DNA from: Phylloscopus collybita
Lineage: Eukaryota; Chordata; Aves; Passeriformes; Phylloscopidae
Assembly: GCA_027886175.1 (NCBI GenBank)
Contig: JAJNNQ010000023.1
Location: forward strand, 9,503,001 to 9,567,000
Reading direction: 5' to 3'
Length of the DNA stretch: 64,000 nucleotides
This document shows positions 39,511 through 54,500 of the stretch, piece after piece; position 1 is the stretch's first letter; the number at the start of each line of letters is the position of its first letter. A program made the translations under genes and the position numbers. The notes below the pieces were generated by a model. That model did not search any database and was not told the DNA's origin. It worked only from the letters and a program-made list of their open reading frames with translations.

Positions 39511-42500
39511 TGCTCCTCCAGCTGCCCGCGCCTCTCCTCTGCCCGTCTCACAACTTCTCTTGTTGCGCTCGCATTTCTGGCTGAGATGCTGGATGTGCCA
39601 AATTCAGTGGTAAAGCTGTTTTCTCTCAAAGTTGAAATGTCTGTAAAATGCTGATTTTGACAACATTTTGGCTCAGGAAAAAGGAGATTATTTGTGAATT
39701 TCAGAGTTTCTCATTTTGATGTCTTTCAAGAGAAGTTTCAGTTCTTCATTTTTGACTTGATTTTTATTTGTTTAATCTTTAAGAACACTTCAAGAAACTG
39801 ATTGGCACCAGTCCTTACAAAATTCGTCTAGTGAGAACTTTCACATTTTCCTTTAATTCTTTTCAGGAGTATCAAAAGTTCTGTTTCAGAATCTCTATTT
39901 TCAGCCTGAGGCTTGTGAAAGACAGGGCAGCTACCCAGCAAAGCAATCTAGGAATATAATGGGAACGATATTTCATGAGAAATTGTTCTTTTCCATTCAG
40001 GAGAAGAATGACTAATGTGTAGTGCTTTTCTACTAGCTGTTAACAATGCATTTCGTTTTTCCTGACGTGTTTAGAAGAATGCAACAAGAGCCCCGAGGCA
40101 TCTTCTAACAAAGAAATGTATCACTTGGCGTTTTTACAGCGAGCTGAGGCTTTTCTGGGTTACACACGTCAAAGTGAAGTGGTGGGTGTAGCTTCCATTA
40201 CCCACCAGAAAGGAAACAGAAGGAAACAGATTGATAAAACCATAGTTTTATTAAGCAAATATTACTATGTAAGGTCAAGACATTGCTGCCTGGTGAATTT
40301 ATTCCAGACTTCAGGCCTGCTTTTTAAAAGCTCTAAGATAAGGAGTTAATTTACCTTTTCAGAAGTAGACCTTCTTAGACCTTCTGAAAAATTCATGGAA
40401 GTTGTGAATGGGAGAGATACATTTTTAAATATGCTTGGTTTATTTAAATGTAATATTTCCCAGTCTTTGCTGTGCAGTGTAGAGCTCTTCCCTTTCAATT
40501 CACATCCCAGGACATCCTAACTCTGCTGGAGAGCTGTCTTCACCCTCTGTCCTGTAGCCCTTGGCTCAGTATTCCTAAATTTTATGGACTTCAGGCCCAA
40601 CTGTGCAGTGATTTGACCTAGAAAGTGAGCCTTGCCTGCTCGAGAGTGATGTGCCTTCAGCATCTGTGTGTAAAGAGCGTGAGCTGTCCCAGGTGCCTCA
40701 CTCCCTGGGGTGTCCAGGACTAGTTCTGTTAAGAGATGATCATCTTTTTTGGCAGAACTGTTCACGCTTAATCTCTTTTGGGCTGAGTGATGAAGCTGGT
40801 TAGAGGCAGAACACTACAAGGCCCAATGCAAATGCAGTGCCAGGAGTGGTTTTCTGCAGGGGCAGAAGAGCAGTTTATTCTTCCAGAATGTGTCTGGGAG
40901 TATGTGAAGTGTGAAAACTCAGAGTTACCTTCCCGTGGTACTTTCTTGACCTCATTGTCTCGTTTTGCTTCCAACTCTCCTTTACAAGCCTATTTTTTTG
41001 AAGTCAGGAACTGAGGCCCTGCTGGGAGGGAGCATTTAACTGGTTTACTCCAGCCATACTACACGTGGCCTTGTACAAGGAGTTCATTTTAAGTTACTTA
41101 CACACCCATAATGGTAACTGTAGGAGGAAAGAGGATTAAAGTATATCCTCCCTGAAAGCTTAAATATTGGGAATGTTTGATCCTCAAACGTTGAGGCAAC
41201 CTCTATCATCAAAATTCAACGTTCATGACTTTCCATTGTTGCAGAAATCTGAATTTTAGAAGTTGGTCTAGTTTATGATTAAATGACAGAAAATGGCAGG
41301 AAGTGTGTTTTCCATACCATTAAAAATTGAAAGATACTTAAAAATGTAGCCTACCCTAATTCAAGAAGCAATTTTCAGAACTGTTTGTGAGCAATAGAGA
41401 AAAGAAACCAAAAACATGTCAGATCAGCCATGCTGATCATTTTAAAATGCTAAAATGATTTAACTTCCATAATGTAGACATTCTTATTGTAGTCAACTTA
41501 CCTGTAGAAATACAGGTTAATGTTGAACAAGGAAGCTGGAGTGCATTTAGGATCAACTGTAATGCTGGCAAATGGGATTCTTAAATGTCTGTTCACCTCT
41601 TCTGGTTTTGCACAGGCTTCCATGAGCTCTGTGAACCTTTTCCTTCTTAACCAGCACTAAGATATGGAATAGCCATTAACACAATTAACACATTATGAAG
41701 GGACAACAAATTCAAAAGGGTGTGAGCCCAAAATGACACCTGTAATACTGATTTGAGAGGTAGCAGAGAGGTTGTATTTTTTCAGATAGACAAGTTTGGC
41801 TTCTGCTGCACTTGAGACTTCTGTTTTCCTCTGATCTGACTATTTCTTGCTCTCTGAAACTTCACACATCTTGTATTTTGGACTGTGATATCTTTGAGAA
41901 AAGCCTTGGCACTGTGAGAGCTGACTGTGCAGGACCCTGGTGCCATAATGCAGAGGTTTAATTGTGTGTTGCTGCAGGAGTTGATTTTATGAATTCCCTG
42001 TGTTTCCATCAAGAATCATTTACCTGCCGATCATGAAATTTTGGCATAGCAGATTCTTACATTTGTTCGGAAATAATTTATTCCACTGCAGATTTCAGCA
42101 TCAAACCTGAGGGCAGACTTCAATCCTGCCATTGTTTCTGTGATCTCGGAGCAGCTCAAAGCAGGGGGGGTGAGGCAGAAAGTTCATTTATTAAAAAAAC
42201 CTAACATAGTTTTTAACATCAGTTACAATTCCAGACAGAAAATATTTCATTAATAAGCAATATTTCAAACTGATGAGAGCACTTAATGGAAGTTTATCTG
42301 TACCTGAATGAAAGAAAACGATGCTGTCGGCAGCCCTGTGTGATGCCCGTGGCTGTGCTGAAAGGAGCATTTGATTAGGAATGCCTTGGCCAGGGCGAGA
42401 TCTGGAAGCTTTGGAGTCTGCCCCGGGTGTCTTGGCAACGATACACAGTTGAGAGCCCACATCAGCACAGACACAGAGCGTGTCCCAGGTCTGGCTTCAC

Positions 42501-45500
42501 ATCCCACTTGTGCGAGGCAAGAGAGAAAACTTTGCTGCTGCCGAGACGGGCTTTAGGGACACTGCAGTTCCCGTAGAGACTCACACAGTCACTCTCAGTA
42601 AGTACAGTTTTAAATTAAGGAATGTTTTCTTCCCTCTGAAGTCATCTTTGTTAAGCGTGCTGTAGTTTAGGGATGTAAATCAGGCTAAAACGCACAGTTA
42701 AAACATACAGAAGCCTGCTTTCAATTAGTGTGAAGCTACTTTAACAGCCATTAACTGAGTGGTGTGGGACCGAAGGAGCCGAGTCTTAGAAAACCTTAGA
42801 GATTGGGAAAGCAGAGGCTGACCCTTCCCCCTTTGTCAGCTTGTTCTTTTCAGGGCGAGCCCGTGGCATTGTGTGTGCGGTGGTACCTACAGCAGAGCAG
42901 GGGCAGCCCCGTGGGCTCTGCACATCTCCCCCTGCACGGCTGATGCAACAGGAGCCCTGCAGTGCACAGGGAGCCATTCCCACTCCTTGGGCACTGAAGG
43001 CAGAGACTGCCATGAAGCGGGCTTGAAGAGAAAAACTGAGCTGAGCTGTTCCCTGTTTCCTAAGGTGTCTGTTTTCTTAGGCAGAACTGGAATGTACTGT
43101 GGGGTTTTGTTCTCACTGAGCTTTTCTGCTTTCTGAAGTGTTTGTGTTTGCTTTTAGTGGAGTAAGAAGTGATTGTGGAAAACCTGGAGATTTATCCCAA
43201 ACCAGAGGAGAGGATGTGATTGTGGTTGTGTGGCTGGTTTAGGGTAGGGGTGTCTGCATCCATCTCTAGCCTCTGTCACAGCCTGAGTGTGGCCTCGGGG
43301 AAGGAGCTGATCTCCCTGAGCACTTGCAGGGAGCCCACACAGAGCCGTTCTCCCTGGCATGTGATGTGCCTGCGTGGGCTGCACTGGGGTGGGTGGGCAT
43401 GACTGGCTGCTTCGGTGCTCATGGCAACCTCTCCCCACGCCTTCGATGCAAACAGCAGCCACTGCAGGGCTGTCTGCACTCCTGGTTGAAGCGTTTTGGG
43501 GCAGAGGTGTCACAGGCGCTCGCACATCCTATGGAGCACATGAGGTACATGTCAGGGTAGAGCTGTGGGACTCACAGGCACAGCAGAGGGCTGGCCCAGC
43601 TCCCTGCAGTGGTACCTGTGCTCTCTAGGGAAAGGCCAGGGCAGTGCACAGCTCCTCATGTGCACTTCTCTCACGGCTCAGCTGCCTCAAGCTGTATCCT
43701 GAGGAACACAGCTCCCATCAGTGCTGGGTGGTGACTCAGGCTGCTGCCAGGGAGCTGAGTGTGTCTGCTTGTCCTTCAGCCAGGGACAGGGACCCTCTGT
43801 GCACCAGGCCCAAAACAGCAGCACTTCACAGCAGCTCCTGGTGTGGGGATGAAGCAGATTAGTCACAGAGTACAGTGAGTGAAGGATTCAGATCTGATCC
43901 TTTGGGAATAGTGAACATTGCAGTGAGAGGAAGGGAAGTCACGACTCAATTTATCGATGCTTTTTGACCAGGCAGTTGTACAAATGCTTTCTGTGCGGGG
44001 ACTGTGACTGTAAAGGAACTTAGTTCAAAGAACATCTGATGCTCAGGCCAAATCCCTGTAGCTTTGGTTCCCTGTTGGAATGAATGTGTAGTTCAAGTGA
44101 GGGCTGTCATACTTGACTGGCAGCCAGGTGAGGCTGCTGCACCTCATCAGCTCTCCTTGGCCCAGAACTGCTCACAGCAGTGTCAGTGGGAAGCCAGCTG
44201 TGACAGAGGCGGGACCTCTTGAGAGGTGACAAGGATTTGCTGGCCCTGCTCGTCTCTGCTGCCGGGAGATCACATGGGAGATACTAGAACCTTGCCTTTT
44301 AAATGAGCAGAGCTCACTGAAGTCAGCACTGGGACTGTGCACCCTAATTGATAGTCTGGCCTGTTGTTGGTTCAGAGAGAATGTGACAGCCCTGGTGAGT
44401 GAGAGTGTCCTGTGCTCCCTGGGCAGAGGGTGGTTCAGGTGATGTGTGGTGAACTCCTTGGTGTACTCTGCTATTGATTCAATGGTTTGGGTTTTCCTCC
44501 TGCCTTGGAGAAGGCCGTGCACTCCACAGCAGTATCCATATGGATATTTCTAGTTAGTCCTCTGCAGCCTTGTGTGATGGCCTCCAGGGTTTAGTGTAGC
44601 TTTGGCATTGCTGAGCCTGTTCCTGCAGAGAACTGCTTTGTGTCACCCATGTAACCTGTGCACAGGAACTGTGCTCTGTCTGGCTCAGAAGTGCCAGTTT
44701 GCCTCTGAGCTGTGCTTGTGCCATGCCTGAGGGGGAATCATCATGGAAAAGATGCAGAATAGATCACATCCTTATCATGTTGTGGCCCAGTTCACTGTAA
44801 TACTTGTTTCCTACAAGGCTGCTCAGGGATTCCTAACCCATTTTTTTCCCCTTGGAGAAAAATGTGGTATTTTAGTAGCAGAAACCAGGATGGATATTAT
44901 TTAATTCCAAATCCCAACATATTGTGGTGTTTCCTGTCTGTTTCCCTCATTCATCTCAGTGTATAAAATGGGCTCCATGAGGAGACTTTCCATGAGCATG
45001 GAGCAAGTCTCCTTTCATCTGTGCCTCCCTCCTCCCTCGTGGAGTGTCTGTGTGTGTTAAATAAAAGGTCAGGGTTGGTCAGCTCCAGCTTGGACTCATC
45101 TCCTGAGTATTAAGGACTCTCTGTCTCTCTTGCCTTAATCTTCCCCCTGCTTTCTTTCTGTTTCTTCCTCTATTCTTCAGTAACAGTGCCACCTAATTAG
45201 GTCATGGGTTGTTTCACACTCAGAACCTTTCAGGAGGTTTTCCACTAGCTGTGGTTTTGTTACTCAAGGCACTGGTTCTGCTTGCCCAGCTTTCCTGCTT
45301 TGTGCCTCTGTTAACTGCTCCTGACACAGAAATGTTTCTTATTCACATGGCTGCGGCAGTAAAAGCCGTGTTAGTTCCATTGCAAGCTGCTACTGACTCC
45401 TGGGGGAACTCCCAAAGAAGCATTTTACTCTGAGATAAATCTGCTTTTCCGCATTCCCTCCTGTTTTATTAATAAGGATATTTTCCTGAGAAGGAGATTC

Positions 45501-48500
45501 TCACATAAAGCCGCCTGCAGCTTCAGTGGCTGCTCCTCCCTGGAGCCCAGATAATGCCTCCTGCCTGCTCAAGGTGTTGGGATCCCCATCTGGGTAAGAG
45601 CACACACATACTGCTCTCAGGCTGAGCAGGGGTCAGCAGCATGTCAAGACATAGCTGGGAGCCTTTAGCTCTATGAAACAGACCTAACCCAAGGTGTGGT
45701 TGGCCCCAAATTTTGTTGTATCCAGAGTCAAGGACTCATTTACCACGAGGTGTTATTTTTCCTCACAAACAAAATTCAGTTAAGCCTTCAGGAGTAATTC
45801 CAAAGGATGTGTTGGTCAGTATAATCAAGAGTGGCAGAACTAGATTTTTTATATCTGTAACCAAAATCTAGGAAACACTTGATATATCCAAATCAATCTG
45901 CAGCCAGAAGTCTGTGACAGGATGAGCTAGGGACTAGGTGCAGCCCTTACAGTGGGTATTTGTAGCTGATTGCTACCTCCTTCCTCAAAATAAAATACCA
46001 TTTTTCTCCCATTTTCTAATCCTAGCTTTTAAAGCAATTTAATACATGGTCCTAAATTATGGTTGTAAATTATTATATCCCCAAATATTCTTAATAGCTG
46101 TATAAATACAAAGGAAAAAAAAACAAACCCAACCCAAACAGATGAAAGAAGGGCTGACAATTCAGAAGGATTGAAAAGATTTCTACTTTTCTTCAGAGTT
46201 AATTGAGAGCAAAGGCTGTTGCCTCTTTACTGCACAAATTTCAATTAGACTGACAGCAGAGCTGGTCACAGAAGGCTGAATCTGGCCTTTAACAATTTGT
46301 CAAGGAAAATCTTTCCTGTTTCAATCATTGAACCTTATTAAATCAATTTCATACAATGTTTTAGTCATTGCCTTTCATTCAAGCCCAACTAAAGCTTTTT
46401 TGTAGCAAGCAGTGACAACAGAGTTTGCATGCTGGAAATAACAAGACTGGCTTTGCTAAGAGACTGTCCAGAAATACTCATCCTGTTGTCTGCTGGATAA
46501 AAACAGGGGCAGGAGGTGCTTCCAGCTCCTTCTCCAAGCAAGGTACCAGTGCATCCAGGTGAGATGGTGGTGTCCAAGTTTTTAGCCTGAGTAAATATTT
46601 CGCTCAGGATGTTTTGTAACACTTTTCAAAGTGAAGATCACATGTGGCTATGGAGGGACCACCTTGGCTGGCTTTTTTCCTGTGACATTTTTTCACACTG
46701 CTTGCTAAATGTGGCTTAGCAAAAGAGTGGTAAGATGCTGAAAGATGGGAATTGGATGAGGGAGACAAGAAAACTACATGTAAAGGAAGTAAGAATTGGA
46801 GAACAGCTTTCAGGGCAGTTAGGATGTCCCAGATCTGAACCCCACTCCTGTCTCCAGAAATTTCATAAGGTAGGTTATTCAGTAAACTTCCTGGACTAGT
46901 AGATAACATCCCTTTTGCAGTGCGTTTCTGCTCAAATTTGTATCCACAGATTGTTGTGTCACCTCTGATTTCTTTTGAGATTCACTTCTCATTCCTTAAT
47001 CACCTCAAGCACTTAAACCCAGTGGGAATTTGGAGTAAGTCAAGAATTTTGAGCTCAGCCTCTCCTGCTGTCTGAAACTGAAATGAGCCAACCTCAAGAG
47101 CTCCTTGAGATATCCTTTTTGGGCAGGATGTCCTCTCAGGTGTACATGGAAATTACAACTTCCATGATAATTTTTTTTTTTCCTTCATCTCCCTGTCCCA
47201 TCATGTGAGAAATCAGGGATGCAGGCTGACCTCCTGGAGGAAGAGGCATGCTGCCAGGGAAGTAGATCTCAGGTCTTTATAGAAGGAAGTGTCACATTAC
47301 CAGCTGATTAAACCCGTCTGGCAGAGCCTAAAGCACAACGCATTGAGCCAGAAGCAGTAATCCAATAAATGTCTTGAGAGGAGCCTTTGTAGCCTTTGGG
47401 GTGTTCCCAGGTGAGTCCCTGCAGTGTCTGCAGCCTCAAAGGACAGTCCCCTGGGTCTTGTGCATTCCTGAGCTCGGGAGTGGAGAAGGGCAGCTGCACT
47501 TTGCAGAGGAGACTGAGGGGAGGATTGGTGACACAGCTCAGGGCATGCTCAGGTGATTGAAAGGCTGATGGCTCTGACTGGAGTATCTTTTTAGCTCCAG
47601 CCACACAGGCAGCCTAAGAAGCCCAGCAAACTGCAGCTGGATAGTGAATTGGTGTTCACATCTCAGCACAGGAGATGGGGAGCCAGGCCCGTGGAGGCTG
47701 TGGCTCTTCTCACGCTCTCTCCTGGGTGCCTGTGCCCACTGTTTGTGGTGCTGTGGTGTGGGCTCCTGGAGGGGCTGTGTCACATCCATGTGAATGCCTT
47801 GAATATCTCGAGGTTTTGGAGTGGCATTAAATGTCTGTGTGCAGGCAGCTGAAGCCAATCTTCAGTCATGCTGGACACCAGATAGGAGTGACTGATGATG
47901 CTGATCCATCCCTGGATGTCAGTGCTGCCCCTGCCTGCCTGAAGCTGGGCCACCAGGAAGGAAACAGGGAGCAGACACTTCCCATCAGGGATAACTGACA
48001 CCAGGGGCCCTGTGCAGACACTGCAATTATTTCCTTTATTTTCCTTTTTCCTAATTGTAAGATGTGTGATTGCCATAGGGGGGACCACCTACTGTTATAC
48101 TGTGATTTGAGAAAGCCTTTGAACTTGTTTCTCTTGAGCTTTGGTCAGCCAGATGTAAAACAGAAGCAATTAAAACTTGGGAGAAGATGGATATGGAAGT
48201 CTGGTCAAAGCCAGCTCTGCAAAGGGGGTGGAAGAGAAGGAGGGCAAGTTTATCTCTGGGGTGAAGGCCACTTTCCCCCCAAGACTTGCATGAAGCTTTA
48301 AACCACACCTGCAGCATCCACACTGTTTCCAGGCAGAGCAGTTGTGTCTGCAGGACAGGTACAAATGCAAACTCTCCTAGCAGAGCTGCCACTCAGTCAT
48401 GCATCTGAAGCATTTACTTCATGTCAGTTGCTATTTACAAGTGCATGAAGGTGCCAAAATGCAGCATTTATTCTGTGTTAGCCTGGAAGATAGAAATTGT

Positions 48501-51500
48501 TCCTGGCAAGGAGGGTCTGGCAGCATTGGGGAAGTTGTAGGAGCAGAGCAGTCTGGTGGGATGCACTTCCTGTCCCCCTTTGAGCTTGGTGGATAAAGGG
48601 CACCAGAAGTTTCCAACTTGTCTTCTGGCCTTGGAAAGCCTTGGCCTGCCTGGAGGCGTTCATGGGATCAACACTGTCCCCAGGCAGGGCACAACAGCAC
48701 CTAACAGGGAGATAAAGCAATGGAGATGTTCATGGAGTGTAGCTGGGACCCAACACAAGTGAGTAGAAGTGAATGAGGGGGTTGAGGGCTAATGCCATAT
48801 CTTTATCAAAATAAAGTTTTGCTACTGATGTCAGTAGCTTTTAGGCCAGGCTTGAGCAAAAGTGCTGGTGCTCACTGGGTCATTGTGGGCTGCCTTTATC
48901 TGGTGGCCAGCTTCTTTTAGCATTGTTGGATGTCAAAAAAACACATTGCTTTTCCTAGGAGCAGCAGCTGGAATATTGATTTCACCTGGGGAGCTCTGTG
49001 GACTTCATTCAGGGCTTAGGGAGTCTTCCCATTTTGATATTAATGGTGATCTAATGATAAAATGGCAGCATGGCTTGGGAAGGAGAGACGATTGATCCAG
49101 TGAGGCAGCCTCAGAAGTAGCTGTGTGCTGGGGAGCCAGAGCACTGCTGTCACTCCAGGTCTCTGCCCAGGGCTCAGTCATTTGTCTGAGCACCAGTGAA
49201 CAAAAGCACAGATGTAGAAGGAAATGCATCCTCTCTGCCACAGCAGAAAATTAATTGTGAAATACTCTCACCTCACCCTTGCCCATTGCTTAGGGAGGAG
49301 GGAAGGAGTGGAGCCAAATATTTGAGGACAGTGTTTCCAGGGCAAGGGTAATTGTAGTCCTGTGCAGCATCCCTGCTAGCAGGGTACTGCTCTGAGTCCT
49401 GGGGGTGGCATTGCAAGAATGGGGAAAGAAGCATGCAAGTCCTGACTTTATCACTTTTCTTGTCTGAGCTTGAAGACGTCACTTGAAAGTAGTTTTAGGG
49501 CTGGAGAACACCTAGGCTGTATTCCTGCTGCTCAGCAAAGCCTGTGTTTCTTTGAGCTTTTATCACACAAATATGCAACAGAAGCAATTAAAGGGTGGGA
49601 AGTAGATGTCTGACCACCTTTAAAGGCACAGCCTCTCTCTCTCAGATTTCTTTGCAGTGAAATGGGAGTAGCCACTCTTTCTTTCCATGCAGTAGTTAGG
49701 AAATTACACTGGTGGTATCCAAGCTGTGTTGTCCTGGAACTTTCTTCCTTGTTCTGTGTGTGCCCTCAGCCCCTAACAGCACCTCCAAAAGGCCAGTGAG
49801 TGAGAAAAGCCTCTCCTGGGCGATTTGGGGAAATGAGTACAGCTGTTTGGTTACAAACCAGCAGCATTGCAGGTGAGCAGTACTGAGCCCCATGTGCAGG
49901 CTCCCTCTGCAATAACCCCAGGTTTTCTCGTGTCCTTTCTGGTGCTCTCTATCTAAAAATTATCCTCTATTGGAATGAACTTGTGGTATGTAGAAATTAC
50001 TGCAATGATCCCAGAAGAAACCACAAACTCGAGACATGAATTTCTGACTGCTTCCAGTTAAACACACACAATGGGTCTATTTTACGTCAGCTGGCATTTG
50101 TCAAACTTATCACAGTTTATGTTTACCACAGTGTACTTTTGGGAACCATTAAGACTGTGTGTGTCACCCAGGGAAAAGGCCACAGGAATCAAATTCAAAA
50201 TATTTGCATTGCTTGCAGCCAGGGTTCACAGCGTGGTTCAGGGTGCTGGATTTTGGAGGTGTTGGTGTAGCTGTGCCCCAGGTATTGAGCTGGGAATCAA
50301 AGACACAGCAAGGGCAGAGGGTGGCTGGGACCCTGTGCATGTGCTGCTGAGGACAGATGGCTCACAGCCACCCCTTCCCTCCTCACTGCTGCCCAGTGAA
50401 TACTCTGAAAAAGAACAATAAAAGAATTGACTTTATGAAAGACGTTTGCATTTGTAATGTTTATAGTACAGAGCCTGGTCCTCCTACTTAACTGTATCAT
50501 GAGTTAATCCATTCACTTCAGCAGCAAAGCCTGATGCTGAGTTGATTTACACTGGATAATTCCAGGTTAACTAAGCTACAGTCACGGCGTAATCCCAGTT
50601 ATAAGAACATTCTTGAGTGCTGGGAGAGAAATAAGACAAGCTGAAAGCACAGACACACCTGGCAGGCTGTCAGAGCAGTGTGAGTGTTTACAGACCTTAC
50701 TGTAGAACAGGAAGGTGAGGCTGGCAAGAGCTCATGATTGTGTGCCTGCACATTCAGGCTCACAGGTGGGGTTTGTGTCAAAGAGGAAAGTTTGACAAAA
50801 AGTGCTGATGAAGACCAGGCTACTGTCTGAGCACAGACTAAAAATACATTGCATTTATCATTGTGAACATTTGCACTTATTAATAGCCAATATTAAAAAA
50901 GCTCTCCAAATCCATCTGTTAAAGTGTCTGGCTCAGGCAATGTATGTTCAGGGTAAGTTTTTGAAAATTCCTGCCTTGGGAAAGATTTTTTGCTGACTTT
51001 AAAATGTTCACAGCATTTTTCTGAAATTTGTTTAAAAAGTTTTACTTACTGAGGTTTATAAATCATGATCAAATTCTCACTGTAACACCCCTGTATTGAG
51101 CAGTGGCTGAGGAACATTGAGATCAGAACTGGATACAAGTGATCCAGCCTTACACTGGCATGGTCAGGACTGTAGCCACCCCTTATCAGTACCTCAAGGA
51201 CCCAGATAAAATCGAGAGATCATGTACCAGGTGAATGATTAATAATGGTGGTTTTGGATAGTCACTTAAGACAGGATAGCACATGGATACAAGATTTATG
51301 TGCTGGGAAATCTGTAAGAAAAAAGGCCCTTACATTTTCCAGCCTAATCACAGGACATCACCACTGTGGGATATAAATCTAGTAGGCTTAAACAGTTATC
51401 TCCGTGTTAGTGCTGGCTAAGTGTGGAATTGAAGGAGCTGAACAACTCCACACTGAGCCAGCCCCACGGTGTGACAGAGCAAAGGATCTCTTCATGTGAC

Positions 51501-54500
51501 CCCTTCAGTCCCTTGCCGTGGAGGGACAGGACACCTCCTTCTGCTTTGGCCTGGAGGAGCCTGTGGTGGTGCTAAAGCTGCCACCCCTTGTGTTGTTCCA
51601 GGCAGCAAGTGCATTTGAGGGTGAGAATCCCTTATCAGAGGTTTCCATGCTGGTGACTGGTTTGTCCTGGTGACTGACAGCTGTGATAATGAGGTTATTG
51701 TGAGGAGGCAATCAGTGCACAGAAATGTTTTTATGTCTTATGGTCTGGGATCTTGGGGGTTTTGTGCCCTGAGAGGCTCTGTCTCTAGCTGGCTGGGCCA
51801 GAGCAAAGGGCAGAACACGAAATGACTGTACAAGAAAAATCCCTGTTGCTTTCTCATCTGCATTAGGGGTTAGTTTGTCAAAGTCGTTGTAGGGCTGTTT
51901 GCTGCAGGATCAAGACAGAGTTTTCTAAGTGTTTTTATGTACCTTTGAAAATACCTGGGGAGCAAGGCAAGTCCATCAGTCCCTATGAACAACTGGTGGT
52001 TCACAGATGCTCCATTTCTAGGTAAATCCCCTCTGCTGCTCACTCTCTCAATGCTCACTGAACTCTGTTGTCTTAACTCCAGGTTTTTACACAGCTGGCT
52101 TATCTCTGTACAGTGCTGTGCCCCTGGGAGCCTCAAATCTGGGTCTTGGCTTAGACCAGAACAAAATACTGAGAGATTTGACTGGATCTGGCTTGGAGGA
52201 AGAGGGTGTAATTCTGGTTGCAAGATTAGATAAAAAAATTTACCTTTTCTCTTTTGTTCTCTGTTTTTGTCTCACTGGAGTTGTGGAAGCTTTTTCCAAA
52301 GCACCATTTTCACCTTGCAAAAATCGTTTTTCCTTTCTCTCTCCCCACTGAACTTCTGCTTATTATATTCCTGTGAGTTGCAAAAAAGAGCCTCAAACCA
52401 GCCGAGGCTACAGCAGCACCTGTCTCTCAGGGACAAGATTAAAATCCACCAAAATAAGATGTCATGGAAAACATTGAGTTGTCATTCTCTGGTGCCACAG
52501 AAAATTGACTTGCTGTCTCTTGCTGCTGCAGTACAGAGCTGATGGAAGTACTTGGCTTGCTAGATTTCAATATGAATGGAGATGGGTGATGAATAGGAGC
52601 CACAAATCACAGAGGTAAAGGAATGTGCTAGGGATGGCCCAGGTGGATATTGGATGATTTTGATGTCTGTACTGAGTCGTTAAGGCTAGAATTCCTGTTC
52701 CAGATGATAAGACTGCCCCTGTGTAACTTTTAAATTAAAATTTGTGTGTTTCTTACTGAGATTGGACTTCCCTTTGTAATATCCAACCATGCCTCTGAAA
52801 TGCTTTGTAGGCAATACTTACAGGAAGTAGTGGGGGTTTTCCATCTGTATGTTAATATTTTAGTGGTTGCTATTTTTTAACCATATCCAAGAATGAGAAT
52901 TCTGTTTCTAGATAGAACTGGTGGTTGAGCCCATTCCTGACATTCTGCATGATCCAAGATCCTAAACCCAAAAGTAAATCCTGAACCAGGCATGTACAAA
53001 TTTGCTGCAGCTGCAACTTGGACTAAAATGATTTTGTGAACATTACTTACTGAAACAGGTTTAACCTGACAGTCCAGCTCCCTGCTCACAACTGTGGCAG
53101 TGTCTCTCTGTCAGAGGGAACTGGAAACATCTGGTTCCTCATTTGGTGAAGCAAAGAGCCAAAAGTGAAAGATAAAGGGGCGCAGCAGCCGAGTGCCACA
53201 ATGTCACTGAAGGGCAGAGCCACAGAAACCAGGCCAGTTCGTGCCTCTGTTGTATCCATGGAGACCCCTCGCTGCAGGGGCTGGGGTCTGTCACTGCTGT
53301 CACCACACGGCCACAGGTGACAGGAAGATGAAGCTCAGCTGGCAGGGAGGGCCCTGCAGGGGTCAGTGCTGGCACTGGGGAGGTCACAGGTCACTGTGAG
53401 ACAGCAAAGCCCAGGCAGAGCCACACCCTGACCTGGTGGAAGTGGCCAAACACTGCAAACAGTTCATCTCCTGCCCTTTGCAACCTTCTCAGGCCTCTGA
53501 CAAACAACTCTCCACTTAGCCTGGATGGAGAGACCACAGCTGTCAGTGCCAGGGGCTAAGCCAAGGCCACCCCCTGCCCATGGGTGGTTTTTCCCTGGTG
53601 ACAGCCAGTTCCTGTACTGGTGGCACTGGGATGGATGACCAGCTGTTTCAGGAGTCCCATTACTAGGTATGTGCTACATGAAGATGGTGCTGGATTGATA
53701 AGACAGAAAATGTTGATGGTCTCAGATGCAATTTTCCAAACAAATGAAACTTTGATCTGCAATGTAATTTAGATTATCTAAATCCTACACAGTCTGGGGC
53801 CTGAGATGTATCAGGATTCTCAACTAAAAAGCATTTCCTGTGGCACAGTTTGGTGTCTTTCAGAGATAACAAAAAGGCTTTCTTTTAACTTCCATGTCCC
53901 TCTTCTCCCCATGCTTTGTTGTTTTTCCTAACCTCATTCATCTGTTAAGAAACAGGGCTGGAGACAGGAGCTTGTATTGGGCAGACCCGAGAGCACTACT
54001 GAGGCCTTCTGTGAAAGAGATCATGAGGTGAAGCAGAAACTAATGCCTATGTTGCATTAAAAGTCAACATTTTGACAGAGAAGTTTTCTTTTGAGATAGA
54101 AAACTGTCCATTTGAGGACAGAAGAGGAGGGATCAAACATCTTGTAAGCTGTGATCTATCATAATATGGTACATGGTCAAGTTATCAGTCTAAACACTGT
54201 CCTGGTTTGCAAATCTCCATAAGCACAGATGTGCTCTGGGCACAGTGGGCTCATTGTCCCAAGAAAAATTGAAGGGAGCTCTTGAGTGATGTCTTATTAT
54301 AGAGATGTTGCTGCTAAAAGCAAATTCTCCCAGAGAGTAAGTGCAGATTGTTTCTGTTATTGATTGCCACGGTCTCTGCTTCATTGAGACCACATGGCCC
54401 ACTTTGTTTTTGTAGCTGTCTTTTATTAAAACTGACAAAGAGGTATCAGCGTTTGAAAAGATGAGTCTTGAGAGTCCCCTGGGCGGCATTTTCATGCTGT

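Noticed and set aside
38499..39629. 376-codon minus-strand cysteine-rich frame
   Set aside because: Direct translation of the stop-free 43-bp minisatellite, with equally long frames in other phases and on the other strand.
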